A stretch of 64,000 nt of DNA from Gordonia sp. UBA5067. Its GTDB lineage: Bacteria; Actinomycetota; Actinomycetes; Mycobacteriales; Mycobacteriaceae. This document shows positions 41,311-51,293 of the stretch, piece after piece. Made by a program: the position numbers and the translations under genes. The DNA lies in assembly GCF_002414845.1 (NCBI RefSeq), contig NZ_DIAX01000073.1, positions 1 to 64,000 of the forward strand, in the 5' to 3' direction. The notes beneath the pieces are model-generated. The model ran no database searches. It saw only the letters and a program-made list of their open reading frames with translations, and had not been told where the DNA came from. Numbering within the stretch: position 1 is the first letter of the stretch; each line of letters starts with the position of its first letter.

Positions 41311-42282
41311 ATGACCCGGAAGTTCCGATTCGGAGCCGGTGGTGAGGGCAACAAAGAGGAGGGCGGCGCACGCAAGTTCGTCCAACTCGCCCAGACCGCC
41401 GAGGAATATGGCTTCGACGCCTTCGCGATTCCCGATCACCTGGGGAACCAGGTCGGCCCGCTCGCGGCACTCGGCGCCCTGTCGCAGGCCACGACCACGA
41501 TCCGCCTGGGCACCTCTGTGCTGGCCAACGGCTTCCGGCACCCGGCCATTCTGGCGAAAGAGGCTACGACCATCGACGTCCTGTCGAAGGGGCGGTTGGA
41601 GCTGGGTATCGGCGCCGGATGGATGAAGGAGGAATTCGATAAGGCCGGAATCGAGTTCGAGTCCCCGGGCACCCGAATCCGTCGGCTCGATGAGGCGCTC
41701 ACCATCCTCGACGGCTTGATGCGTGGCGAGACCGTGGACTTCGACGGCGAGTTCTACCAGATCAAGGGCCTGGAAGGGAGTCCGCGTCCGCGCCAGGGCC
41801 CGCGCCCGCCGATCGCCGTCGGCGCTGGCGGCCCGAAGATGCTCGCACTCGCGGCCAAGCATGCCGACATCGTCTCGATCGCCCCCGGCACGACGGCCGA
41901 CGGCAAGATGAAACTGTCGGACATGACGCTGGAGAAGACCGCGGCCCGGGTCGACCGGGTCCGGGAGGCGGCGGGTGATCGGTTCGACGATATCGAGTTG
42001 AACTGGACCATTGCCGTCATCGTCATCACCGATGACCGCGTCGCGACGGCCGAGATGGCGCTCAAGGCGCTCGACCAGGGCTACCCCCCCAACATTGAAC
42101 GCGACACGACGTTCACCGTCGACGACGTGCTGTCGTCGCCGTACATCGCGATCGGCTCCTTCGAGGAGATCGCCGATCAGATCCGGCGCGTGCGCGAGCG
42201 GACGTCGATGTCCTTCGTCGGCGTCTTCCCGACGCAGATGGATGCGTTCGCACCTATTATCCCGATTCTTAAGGGAGAGTAA
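41311..42282 (+). CDS. LLM-class F420-dependent oxidoreductase
   Basis: A 323-residue luciferase-like TIM-barrel oxidoreductase of the F420-dependent group. Signatures are GFDAFAIPDHLG, TTTIRLGTSVLANGFRHPAILAKEA-type barrel strand, and LELGIGAGWMKEEF. The start at 41311 is set by AGGAG at 41300-41304. TACCGT at 41263-41268 could be its -10. Such enzymes transfer hydride from F420H2 to diverse substrates; the substrate here is unknown. It is inserted between the cutinase and fadD32, where M. tuberculosis has no gene. Confidence 0.9.
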   Translation: MTRKFRFGAGGEGNKEEGGARKFVQLAQTAEEYGFDAFAIPDHLGNQVGPLAALGALSQATTTIRLGTSVLANGFRHPAILAKEATTIDVLSKGRLELGIGAGWMKEEFDKAGIEFESPGTRIRRLDEALTILDGLMRGETVDFDGEFYQIKGLEGSPRPRQGPRPPIAVGAGGPKMLALAAKHADIVSIAPGTTADGKMKLSDMTLEKTAARVDRVREAAGDRFDDIELNWTIAVIVITDDRVATAEMALKALDQGYPPNIERDTTFTVDDVLSSPYIAIGSFEEIADQIRRVRERTSMSFVGVFPTQMDAFAPIIPILKGE

Positions 42283-42484
42283 GATAGCCGAGGATCTGCG
42301 CTCGACCGGCCGTACCGAAGAGGTGCGGCGGTTTGGTGATCGATGCGCACGATGGACCGGAAGCGATCACGACCTGACCTGACAAATGTCCCTTGCCAGC
42401 CGACCGTCCCACCCCGGGCGGTTGCGGTTGAGGGCGGAGAGAAGCCGAGGCCCCGGCGCGCGGGTGCCCGGCACAGGAGTACCA

Positions 42485-44392
42485 ATGCTGAACACCGAAT
42501 TTGAACAGTTCCTCGACGAGAACGGCAATCTGTCCTTCAACGAGGATGCCACCCTCGTCGACTACGTTGAGCGCAACGTTCGCGATCAGGCGGACACGCT
42601 GGCCTACCGCTATATCGACTATTCACGTGAGCGCGACGGCGAGGCGCAGGATCTGACTTGGGCTCAGTTCGGCAAGCGCCTCCGGGCGGTGGCCGCCCGG
42701 TTGCAACAGGTGACCGAGCACGGCGACCGAGTCGCCATCCTCGCACCGCAGTCCCTGGAGTACGTGATCGGCTTCTTCGCCGCGCTGTACGCCAGCAACA
42801 TCGCCGTCCCGTTGTTCTCCCCGGACGAGCCCGGCCACACCGACCGCCTGCACGCCGTCCTCGACGACTGCAAGCCCACCGCGATCCTGACGTCGACCAA
42901 ATCCGCCGAGGCGGTCCGCGACTTCTTCGCCGACAAGCCGGCCAAGGAGCGTCCGCGCGTCATCGCCGTCGACGCCGTGCCCGACTCCGTCGGATCGACC
43001 TGGGTCGCCCCGGTCGCCGGTAAGGACCACAACAAGGACACCGTCGCCTACCTGCAGTACACCTCTGGTTCGACCCGGGTGCCCGCCGGCGTTGAGATCA
43101 CCTATCTGGCGGTCGCCGCCAACGTTCTGCAGATTTACGACACGATCGAGATTGACCTCAATTCGCGCGGCGTGACCTGGCTGCCGATGTTCCACGACAT
43201 GGGTCTGCTCACGGTGATCCTGCCGGCCCTCGGTGGCCGGTACATCACGATCATGAGCCCGCAGGCATTCGTGCGCCGCCCGGGACGGTGGATCAAGGAA
43301 CTCGCCGCCGCAAGTGATGGCGCGGGCACCTTCGCCGCAGCACCGAACTTCGCGTTCGAGCACGCCGCCGCGCGGGGGCTGCCGAAGGAGGGCGAGGAGC
43401 TCGACTTGTCCAACGTGATTGGTCTGATCAACGGCTCGGAGCCGGTCACCGTCAGCTCGATGAAGAAGTTCAACGACGCGTTCGGGCCCTACGGACTGCC
43501 CAAGACCGCGATCAAGCCCTGTTACGGGATGGCCGAGGCCACCCTGTTCGTCTCCGCCACCGCGCGCGAGAACGAGGCAAAGGTCATCTACGTCGATCGG
43601 GAGGACCTGAACGCCGGCCACCTGACCGTGGTCGACGACGACGCACCCAACGCGGTGCCGCAGGTGTCCTGTGGACAGGTGGCGATGAGCCAGTGGGCCA
43701 CCATCGTCGATCCGGAGACCGGGGCCGAACGCGCCGACGGCGACGTCGGCGAGATCTGGCTCCACGGACTCAACATCGGCAAGGGTTATTGGAACAAGGA
43801 CGACGAGACCGAGGCCACCTTCCACAACAAGCTGGTGACGCCGCTCGAATCTGGCAGCCACGCCGAGGGCACCGACGTCGATGCCGACTGGATGGCCACC
43901 GGCGACTACGGCGTGTGGCTCGACAACGAGCTGTACATCACCGGCCGCGTGAAGGACCTGGTCATCGTCGACGGCCGTAACCACTACCCGCAGGACCTCG
44001 AGTTCAGCGCACAGGAGTCGAGCACGGCCCTGCGTCCCGGCTTCATCGCCGCCTTCTCGGTGCCCGCTAACGAGCTGCCGTCGGTGGTGTTCGACAACGC
44101 CAACAGCGGGCTGGCCTACGACGCCGACGATGCCGCCGAGCAGCTGGTCGTCGTGGCCGAGCGAGGTGTGGGCAAGCGGGTCGCCCCGCAGGAGGTGGCC
44201 GACACGGTACGGGCCGCGATCGCCCAGCGCCACGGCGTGATGGTGCGCGACGTGCTGCTGGTCCCGGCCGGCTCGATCCCGCGCACGTCCAGCGGCAAAA
44301 TCGCGCGGCGAGCTGCGAAGGGGGCCTACGTCGACGGCACGCTCCGCGGGGGCTACCAGCAGACGGCTTTCCCGGACGCGCCCGACCAGTAG
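42485..44392 (+). CDS. fadD32: Meromycolyl-AMP ligase FadD32
   Basis: A 635-residue fatty-acyl-AMP ligase that activates the meromycolic chain as an adenylate and passes it to the N-terminal ACP of Pks13. Motifs are [47 protein letters not shown] and [11 protein letters not shown]. Length matches M. tuberculosis FadD32 (637). The ATG at 42485 follows AGGAG by 5 nt; the frame is open upstream but lacks any signal. A 202-nt gap upstream contains no gene. pks13 follows after 11 nt. Confidence 0.98.
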   Translation: MLNTEFEQFLDENGNLSFNEDATLVDYVERNVRDQADTLAYRYIDYSRERDGEAQDLTWAQFGKRLRAVAARLQQVTEHGDRVAILAPQSLEYVIGFFAALYASNIAVPLFSPDEPGHTDRLHAVLDDCKPTAILTSTKSAEAVRDFFADKPAKERPRVIAVDAVPDSVGSTWVAPVAGKDHNKDTVAYLQYTSGSTRVPAGVEITYLAVAANVLQIYDTIEIDLNSRGVTWLPMFHDMGLLTVILPALGGRYITIMSPQAFVRRPGRWIKELAAASDGAGTFAAAPNFAFEHAAARGLPKEGEELDLSNVIGLINGSEPVTVSSMKKFNDAFGPYGLPKTAIKPCYGMAEATLFVSATARENEAKVIYVDREDLNAGHLTVVDDDAPNAVPQVSCGQVAMSQWATIVDPETGAERADGDVGEIWLHGLNIGKGYWNKDDETEATFHNKLVTPLESGSHAEGTDVDADWMATGDYGVWLDNELYITGRVKDLVIVDGRNHYPQDLEFSAQESSTALRPGFIAAFSVPANELPSVVFDNANSGLAYDADDAAEQLVVVAERGVGKRVAPQEVADTVRAAIAQRHGVMVRDVLLVPAGSIPRTSSGKIARRAAKGAYVDGTLRGGYQQTAFPDAPDQ

Positions 44393-44403
44393 GCTGGAAC
44401 CCG

Positions 44404-47400
44404 ATGTCTGAACTAAATAACGACGCCGCGCCCGCCGCCGGCGACGACGAAGCCACCTCGACGCCAACATCCGCCGGCACCGCCGGGGAGACGATCGGCG
44501 ACCTGACCGTCCCCGAACTCCGGGATTGGCTGCGCGACTGGGTGTCGCAAGCGACCGGAGTCCCCGTCGACCAGATCTCCGAAGATCGGCCGATGGAGGA
44601 GTTCGGCCTGTCGTCGCGCGATGCCGTCGCCCTCGGTGGAGACATCGAGGACAAGACGGGCGTCGTATTGACGGCCACTGTCGTCTATCAGCACCCGACG
44701 ATCGCCTCACTGGCGAAACGGATCATCGAGGGCGACCCCGACGAGGGGCGCGACGAGCTGGATGCGTTCTGGGAGCGGGAGCGCAATCCCGATGACGACA
44801 TCGCGATCGTCGGCTTCGCCACCCGCTTCCCCAAGGCCGGGGAGACGCCAGAGTCGACGTGGGAGGCGCTCATCACCGGGCGCGACGGTATCTCCGAACT
44901 TCCAGAGGACCGGTGGAGCGAGTTCAAGGCCGATCCGCGGATGCTCGAAGTCCTCGAGAAGCGCAACTTGCGCGGCGGATACCTCGACACCGTGAAGGCC
45001 TTCGACGGAGACTTCTTCCAGATGAGTCCGCGCGAGGTCGAGATGGTCGACCCGCAGCAGCGGCTGGTGCTGGAACTGACGTGGGAAGCGCTCGAGCACG
45101 CTCACATCCCGGCCAGCGACCTCAAGGGCGGACAGGTCGGCGTGTTCGTCGGCACCTCCACCAACGATTACCAGCTGCTCGCCGCACTGGGTCTCGGCGA
45201 GGGATCGGACGAGACTGCGGCGTACGCCCTCACCGGTACCGCAACGTCGATCATCGCCAACCGCACGTCCTACTTCTTCGACTTCCACGGACCGTCGGTA
45301 GCGGTCGACACCGCCTGCTCATCGTCGCTCGTATCCGTGCACCAGGCGGTGCAGAGCCTTCGCACAGGTGAGTCCGACGTCGCGCTGGCCGGTGGCGTAA
45401 ACATGATCCTGACGCCCGCCGCCACCGTCGGCTTCGACACGATCGGCGCCGTTGCCAAGGATGGGCACATCAAGGCCTTCTCCGCCGACGCCGACGGCAT
45501 GGTCCGGTCGGAGGGGGGCGGGATGTTCGTCCTGAAGCGAATCGCCGACGCACGCCGTGACGGCGACACAATCCTTGCCGTCATCGCGGGTTCGGCGGTC
45601 AATTCCGATGGGCGGTCCAACGGCATCTTCGCGCCCAACCCGGAGGCGCAGGTCGCGGTGCTCCGCTCGGCCTACACCGATGCGGCAGTCGATCCGCGCG
45701 AGGTCGACTATGTCGAGGCGCACGGCACCGGAACGATTCTGGGCGACCCGATCGAGGCCGACGCCCTGGGCCGTGTCGTGGGCAAGGGCCGCGAGCCGGG
45801 CAAGCCTGCGCTACTCGGCTCGGCCAAGACGAACTTCGGGCACATGGAGTCCGCGGCGGGCGCCGGCGCCCTGGCGAAGGTTGTGCTGTCCTTGACCAAC
45901 GATGCGTTGCCCGCGTCGCTCAACTACGCCGGCCCGAACCCCTACATCCAGTTCGAGGCGACCAACCTCAAGGTCAACGACGAGATTTCGCCGTGGCCGC
46001 GCTACAGCGGGCATGCGGTCGCCGGTGTGTCGGGCTTCGGTTTCGGCGGAACCAACGCCCACCTGGTCGTCCGCGAGGTGCTCGACACCGATCTGCACCC
46101 GGTCCCCGCGACCGTTGGAACGGACTCCCCAGGGGAGTCCGCCGACGCGTCGGCCACCGTGTCCGGCGATATCGAAACCGACGATGATGAGTACCTGACC
46201 GACGCCGAGCGCGCCATCCTGGCCGCCCGCGCGAGTGTGGACGCGATCCCCGCCGTCGAAGTCGAGGTCGATCCGGCCGACGGGTTCGGCCCCTGCGCGC
46301 AGGACGGCGCGGTCGTCCCGCTCGTCGTCTCCGGGTTCGTCTCGTCGCGGCGCCGCAAGGCCGCCGCCCGACTGGTCGAGTGGCTGACGTCCGCCGAGGG
46401 GAGGGCCACTCCGCTCGTCGACATCGGGCGCGCGCTCGCCCACCGAAACCACGGTCGTACCCGCAGCGTCGTAATGGCCCGCAGCCATGAGGATGCGATT
46501 AAGGGGATGACGGCGGTCGCGGAGGGCAAGAGCAATCCGATCGTGTATACCGCAGAGGCGCCCGATCCGGCCTCGGCGGTGTGGCTGCTGTCCGGGTTCG
46601 GTTCACAGCACCGCAAGATGGCCAAGCAGCTCTACCTGGAGAACCCGGTCTTCGCCAAGAATGTCAATCGGGTCGACGAGTACGTGCAGCGCGAGTTGGG
46701 CTACTCGATCGTCGAGGTGTTCCTCGACGACGAGCAGACCTACGGCATCGAGACCAGCCAGGTGGGGATCTACACGATTCAGGTTGCGCTCGCGGACACG
46801 ATGCGCCACTTCGGCGCCGAACCGGGTGTACTGGTGCCGCACTCGATGGGAGAGGCATCGGCCGCATACATCAGCGGCGGATTGTCGCTGGCCGATGCGA
46901 CCCGGGTCATCTGTCAGCGCTCCCGCCTGATGGGCGAGGGCGAATCGATGCTGACCGGCGACGACATTCGCCTGATGGCGCTCGTCGAATACAGCGCCGA
47001 GGACATCGAGGCGGTCCTCGTCGACTTCCCCGACCTTGAGATCTGTGTCTATGCCGCACCGACGCACACTGTTATCGGTGGCCCGGAACCCCAGGTCGAC
47101 GCCATCGTCGCGCGTGCCGAGGGCGAGGGCAAACTGGGTCGAAAGCTGCAGACGAAGGGCGCCAGCCACACATCGCAGATGGACCCGATACTCGGTGAAC
47201 TCGCCTACGAGTTGACCGGAATCAAACCGCAGCGGCCCACGGTGGGCTTCTACAGCTCGGTCGATCGGGAGACGTTCTACCGTGCTGGCCACGAGCCGGT
47301 GCACAGCATTGAGTATTTCCTCAAAGGCCTGCGCCACAGTGTCTGGTTCAGCCAGGCGATTGCGAAGTCGGTGGAGAACGGGCACCGCACCTTTGTCGAG

Positions 47401-49713
47401 CTGTCGCCCAATCCGGCGGTGCTGATCTCCGTTGCGGCCGTGACATTCAGTGCCGGACTGCACGATGCCGAGCTGGTCGAGACCCTTCGGCGCAAGGAAG
47501 ACGAGAGCTACGGGCTCATCAATGCGCTGATGAAGCTCTATGTCCACGGGCATCCGTGCGACGTTGCCGCCCTGTTCGGGAGTGGTGACTTCGCGGACAT
47601 CCCACGCACGCATTTCGACCGGCGCGACTACTGGTTGACCGCCGATCTGTCGAGTGGTTCGGGTGCCGGGCGTGTCCCGGGCAGCCATGTGGCACTGCCC
47701 GACGGCCGCCACGCCTGGGAGGTCAACGCCAGCGCCGTCGACGATCCGCGGGCGTTGGTCGCTGCCGCGGCGGGCCAGGTTTTCACTGACGTGACGGTCG
47801 GGGCCGGCGAGGCCTACGGCGACTTCCCGTCGACGGGCACCGTGACCACGACGCTGACCCCCCACCCCGGTGGCGGCTCGGTCACCGTGCACGCCCCCGA
47901 CGGCAATCAGTTCCGGCTGGTCTTCGTGGCCGTCGTTACCGGCACTTCGGCAAAGCCGGGTGCCGATGCGGCGACCCGCATGGAGACCGGGCCGGCGGCG
48001 TCGGACGGTGCGCAGCCGCGCACGGGCGCGGCAGCCTTCGACGACGACACTGTCGTCGTCGAAGACGAGGTCGTGGACAATATCGGCGACAAGTGGAGCC
48101 CGGAGTCGGGTGAGAAGGTCGGCGACCGGCTCGCGCTGATCGTCGGCGAGTCGATGGGGTATGACCCCGAGGACTTGCCGCGCGAGGTCGCACTCATCGA
48201 ACTCGGACTCGATTCGCTGATGGCGGTCCGGATCAAGAACCGCGTCGAGTACGAATTCGACATTCCGCAACTGCAGATGCAGGCGATGCGCCAGGCGAGC
48301 CTGGCCGACGTGGAGAAGTTCGTCGCATTCGCGGTCACCCATCGTGACCAGCTCGACAACCTGGCCGAGAACGCGGGCGGTGACGGCGAACTCGACACCG
48401 CGGCCATCAACGCCTACATCGACGAGCAGATCGCGCTGGAGAAGGCGCCGGGCACCGGCCCCAAGCAGGCCGAGCCCAAGGAAGCCGAGCCCAAGCAGGC
48501 CGAGCCCAAGGAACCCGAGGCCAAGGAACCCGAGGCCAAGGCGGTGACGCCCAAGACGGTCGTCGTCGCCCAGGCCGCCGACCTGACCGATCAGGCCGCG
48601 GTCGCCGAGGCGGCCGGGTCTGACGTCCCGCCGCGCGATGCCGCCGAGCGGTTGACCTTTGGCGTCTACGCGACGATCACCGGAAAATCGGCTGGCGGCA
48701 TCTTCAACAAGCTGCCGGTGCTGGGGCAAGACGTTGCGCAGCAGTTGACCGACAAGCTCAACGAACGCACCGGTGGCGACATCGACGCCGAGGACATCCT
48801 GGACGCGGAGACCATCGAAGAAATGGCGGACTACGTCCGCAACTACCTCGACGCCGGCGCGGCCACCGACGGATTCCTGCGCTACCTGCGGCTTGTTCCA
48901 GAGGATAAGAAGTGCTACGAACCGGGTCGGGGTGATCGGGTGCCGCTGCTGTTGTTCCACCCGGCTGGCGGTAACACCTCGGCCTACGAGGCGCTACTCA
49001 AACGGTTGCCCGACGATCAGCCGGTCATCGGCTTCGACCGCGTCGAAGGCACCATCGAGGAGCGCGTCCGGCAGTACATGCCGCGGTTGCGCGAGGTTCA
49101 GCCACACGGCCCGTACGTGCTCGCCGGCTGGTCGCTTGGCGGCGGCCTGGCCTATGGCTGTGCCCAGGTGCTGCGCGAGGAGGGCGAGGAGGTCGCCTTT
49201 GTCGGGCTGATTGACGCTGTCATGCCGTCGGAGCGGGTCGAGGAGACGCCGGAGTCCAAGCGTGACCGCCTCGAACGGTGGAAGGACTTCGCCATCCGCA
49301 ACTACGATCTCGACGAGGACATCCCGATTCCGATGGATCGGTTGGTGGAGGCCGATGACGAAGGCCAGTTCCAGATCATCATGGAGATGATGGCGATGAG
49401 CAACACCAAGATCCCCGGTGGAATCATCGAGCATCAGCGGACGTCGTTCATCGACAACCGGGCGCTGACCAGCATTGATCCGACGCCGTACGGCGGCAAG
49501 GTGGTGCTCTACCGTGCTGACCGCATGCACGACGGCGCCATCGAACTCGAGCCGCAGTGGGCCGAGGTCGATGAGGACGGCGGTTGGGGCCCGCTCGTCG
49601 GCGAGCTGGAGATCGTCCACATCGGCGGCGATCACCTGTCGATCGTCGACGAGCCCTTCATCAGCAAGGTTGGGGCGGATCTCACCAAACGCATGACGAA
49701 CTTGGGCGACTGA
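44404..49713 (+). CDS. pks13: Polyketide synthase Pks13 (mycolate condensase)
   Basis: A 1769-residue type I PKS that condenses a meromycolyl and a carboxylated alpha chain. Domains in order: N-terminal ACP with phosphopantetheine serine S71 (GLSSRDAV); ketosynthase with C305 (DTACSSS) and the EAHGTGTILGDP and KTNFGHMESAAG histidines; acyltransferase with S814 (PHSMGEAS); second ACP with S1271 (LGLDSLMAV); thioesterase with S1577 (GWSLGGG). A Lys/Glu/Pro repeat linker lies after the second ACP (about 1350-1380). TAGGCT at 44390-44395 overlaps the fadD32 stop and could be an internal promoter. Confidence 0.98.
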   Translation: MSELNNDAAPAAGDDEATSTPTSAGTAGETIGDLTVPELRDWLRDWVSQATGVPVDQISEDRPMEEFGLSSRDAVALGGDIEDKTGVVLTATVVYQHPTIASLAKRIIEGDPDEGRDELDAFWERERNPDDDIAIVGFATRFPKAGETPESTWEALITGRDGISELPEDRWSEFKADPRMLEVLEKRNLRGGYLDTVKAFDGDFFQMSPREVEMVDPQQRLVLELTWEALEHAHIPASDLKGGQVGVFVGTSTNDYQLLAALGLGEGSDETAAYALTGTATSIIANRTSYFFDFHGPSVAVDTACSSSLVSVHQAVQSLRTGESDVALAGGVNMILTPAATVGFDTIGAVAKDGHIKAFSADADGMVRSEGGGMFVLKRIADARRDGDTILAVIAGSAVNSDGRSNGIFAPNPEAQVAVLRSAYTDAAVDPREVDYVEAHGTGTILGDPIEADALGRVVGKGREPGKPALLGSAKTNFGHMESAAGAGALAKVVLSLTNDALPASLNYAGPNPYIQFEATNLKVNDEISPWPRYSGHAVAGVSGFGFGGTNAHLVVREVLDTDLHPVPATVGTDSPGESADASATVSGDIETDDDEYLTDAERAILAARASVDAIPAVEVEVDPADGFGPCAQDGAVVPLVVSGFVSSRRRKAAARLVEWLTSAEGRATPLVDIGRALAHRNHGRTRSVVMARSHEDAIKGMTAVAEGKSNPIVYTAEAPDPASAVWLLSGFGSQHRKMAKQLYLENPVFAKNVNRVDEYVQRELGYSIVEVFLDDEQTYGIETSQVGIYTIQVALADTMRHFGAEPGVLVPHSMGEASAAYISGGLSLADATRVICQRSRLMGEGESMLTGDDIRLMALVEYSAEDIEAVLVDFPDLEICVYAAPTHTVIGGPEPQVDAIVARAEGEGKLGRKLQTKGASHTSQMDPILGELAYELTGIKPQRPTVGFYSSVDRETFYRAGHEPVHSIEYFLKGLRHSVWFSQAIAKSVENGHRTFVELSPNPAVLISVAAVTFSAGLHDAELVETLRRKEDESYGLINALMKLYVHGHPCDVAALFGSGDFADIPRTHFDRRDYWLTADLSSGSGAGRVPGSHVALPDGRHAWEVNASAVDDPRALVAAAAGQVFTDVTVGAGEAYGDFPSTGTVTTTLTPHPGGGSVTVHAPDGNQFRLVFVAVVTGTSAKPGADAATRMETGPAASDGAQPRTGAAAFDDDTVVVEDEVVDNIGDKWSPESGEKVGDRLALIVGESMGYDPEDLPREVALIELGLDSLMAVRIKNRVEYEFDIPQLQMQAMRQASLADVEKFVAFAVTHRDQLDNLAENAGGDGELDTAAINAYIDEQIALEKAPGTGPKQAEPKEAEPKQAEPKEPEAKEPEAKAVTPKTVVVAQAADLTDQAAVAEAAGSDVPPRDAAERLTFGVYATITGKSAGGIFNKLPVLGQDVAQQLTDKLNERTGGDIDAEDILDAETIEEMADYVRNYLDAGAATDGFLRYLRLVPEDKKCYEPGRGDRVPLLLFHPAGGNTSAYEALLKRLPDDQPVIGFDRVEGTIEERVRQYMPRLREVQPHGPYVLAGWSLGGGLAYGCAQVLREEGEEVAFVGLIDAVMPSERVEETPESKRDRLERWKDFAIRNYDLDEDIPIPMDRLVEADDEGQFQIIMEMMAMSNTKIPGGIIEHQRTSFIDNRALTSIDPTPYGGKVVLYRADRMHDGAIELEPQWAEVDEDGGWGPLVGELEIVHIGGDHLSIVDEPFISKVGADLTKRMTNLGD
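48469..48540 (+). repeat. Repeated EPK-type linker codons in pks13
   Basis: The phrase GCCGAGCCCAAG recurs, with GAACCCGAGGCCAAG twice at the end. It encodes PKQAEPKEAEPKQAEPKEPE and then AKEPEAK. It forms a flexible charged linker between the second ACP and the thioesterase region. Confidence 0.8.
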
Positions 49714-49726
49714 AGGGACCTGCGGG

Positions 49727-51277
49727 ATGACTCAGACGACGGCGGAGAAGCTGGCCGACCTACGCGTGAAGCTAGCGGCGTCGCAGGAACCCGGCGGTGA
49801 GGTGGCCGTCGCCAAGCGAGCGGCCAAGGGGATCTGTTCGCCGCGCGAGCGGCTGAACATGCTGTTCGACCCGGGCACCTTCCTCGAGATCGGTGCGCTG
49901 ATCAAAGCACCGGGGGCGAGCGAGACCGGCTATGGGGACGGTGTGGTCACCGGCCACGGCCTAGTCAACGGGCGGCCGGTCGCCGCCTTCTCCCACGATC
50001 AGTCGGTCATGGGCGGGTCGGTCGGCGAGATGTTCGGCCGCAAGGTTGCGGCACTGATGGAACTGGCCGGCAAGGTCGGCTGCCCCGTCGTCGGTATCAA
50101 CGACTCGGCCGGGGCCCGCATCCAGGACGCGGTAACCTCGCTGGCCTGGTACGCCGAGATGGGCCGCCGCAACGAACTGGTCTCCGGGCTGGCGCCGCAG
50201 GTGTCGATCATTCTCGGCAAATGCGCGGGCGGCGCCGTCTACACGCCGGCGAATACCGATATCCTCGTCGGCGTCGAGAACAAGAGCTACATGTTCGTCA
50301 CCGGCCCGGAAATCCTCAAGGCCGTCAACGGCGAGGAGACCTCGGCCGAGGATCTCGGCAGTGCGCACAACCAGGCGCGTTGGGGCAACATCCACCATGT
50401 CGCGGCCGACGAGAAGGCTGCCTTCGACTGGGTGCGCGACTACCTCGACTACATGCCGTCGTCGGCCCATGAGCAGCCACCGGTGATCAATCCCGGGCTC
50501 GAACCGGAGGTCACCGAATCGGATCTGGCGCTCAACGACTTCATGCCCGACAGCGACAACGCCGGGTATGACATGAAGGACCTCATTATCCGGCTGTTCG
50601 ACGACGGCGCGTTCCACGAGGTTGCCGCGCTCTTCGCACCCAACCTGATCACCGGCTTCGTTCGGATCGACGGACACAGCGTCGGCGTTGTCGCCAACCA
50701 GCCGAGCGTGATGGCCGGGACGCTTGACACCGATGCCTCGGAGAAGGCGACCCGGTTCGTCCGCATTTGCAACGCCTACGGGATCCCACTGGTCTTCCTC
50801 GTCGACACCCCGGGAATCCTGCCGGGCGTCGTCGAAGAGTCCAAGGGCACGATCCGGCGCTCGGGAAAGTTCCTCTATGCGTATGTCGAGGCCGACGTCC
50901 CGAAGATCACCGTCGTCCTCCGCAAGGCCTACGGGGGCGCCTATGCGGTCATGGGCTGCAAGCAACTCGGTGCCGATCTGAACTTTGCGTGGCCGACGGC
51001 CAAGATCGCGGTGATGGGCGCCGAGTCCGCGGCCGTGCTGCTGACCCGCCGGCAGACCGAGGGACTCTCGGCCCACGACGCGGACAAAGTACGCCGCGAC
51101 TTCATCGATTTCTACAACGTGATGATGGCCAACCCGTATCTTGCGGCGGAAAAGGGCTACATCGACGCGGTCATCGAGCCGTCGCAGACCCGGCTGGAGT
51201 TGCGCAAGGCGCTCGCGCAACTGCGTGACAAACGAGTTCCGCGCACGCCGCGCAAGAACTATTTGATGCCGATCTAG
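49727..51277 (+). CDS. accD4: Acyl-CoA carboxylase carboxyltransferase subunit AccD4
   Basis: A 516-residue biotin-dependent carboxyltransferase beta subunit that supplies the carboxylated long-chain acyl-CoA for Pks13. The first crotonase-like half includes GGSVGEMFGRKVAALMELA, and the acyl-CoA oxyanion glycines are in KCAGGAVYTPA. The second half contains FVDTPGILPG-type LVDTPGILPGVVEE and RKAYGGAYAVMG. It needs a separate biotinylated alpha subunit that is not in this window. AAGGGACC precedes the ATG. Position after pks13 matches Rv3799c. Confidence 0.96.
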   Translation: MTQTTAEKLADLRVKLAASQEPGGEVAVAKRAAKGICSPRERLNMLFDPGTFLEIGALIKAPGASETGYGDGVVTGHGLVNGRPVAAFSHDQSVMGGSVGEMFGRKVAALMELAGKVGCPVVGINDSAGARIQDAVTSLAWYAEMGRRNELVSGLAPQVSIILGKCAGGAVYTPANTDILVGVENKSYMFVTGPEILKAVNGEETSAEDLGSAHNQARWGNIHHVAADEKAAFDWVRDYLDYMPSSAHEQPPVINPGLEPEVTESDLALNDFMPDSDNAGYDMKDLIIRLFDDGAFHEVAALFAPNLITGFVRIDGHSVGVVANQPSVMAGTLDTDASEKATRFVRICNAYGIPLVFLVDTPGILPGVVEESKGTIRRSGKFLYAYVEADVPKITVVLRKAYGGAYAVMGCKQLGADLNFAWPTAKIAVMGAESAAVLLTRRQTEGLSAHDADKVRRDFIDFYNVMMANPYLAAEKGYIDAVIEPSQTRLELRKALAQLRDKRVPRTPRKNYLMPI

Positions 51278-51293
51278 ATCGGGGGGGATGGCG

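Noticed and set aside
42623..44710. 695-codon open frame antisense to fadD32 and the start of pks13
   Set aside because: Spans two real genes on the other strand and has Arg/Gly-rich shadow composition.
46603..48960. 785-codon open frame antisense to pks13
   Set aside because: High-GC shadow frame on the opposite strand of a confident multidomain gene; no motif, no ribosome site.
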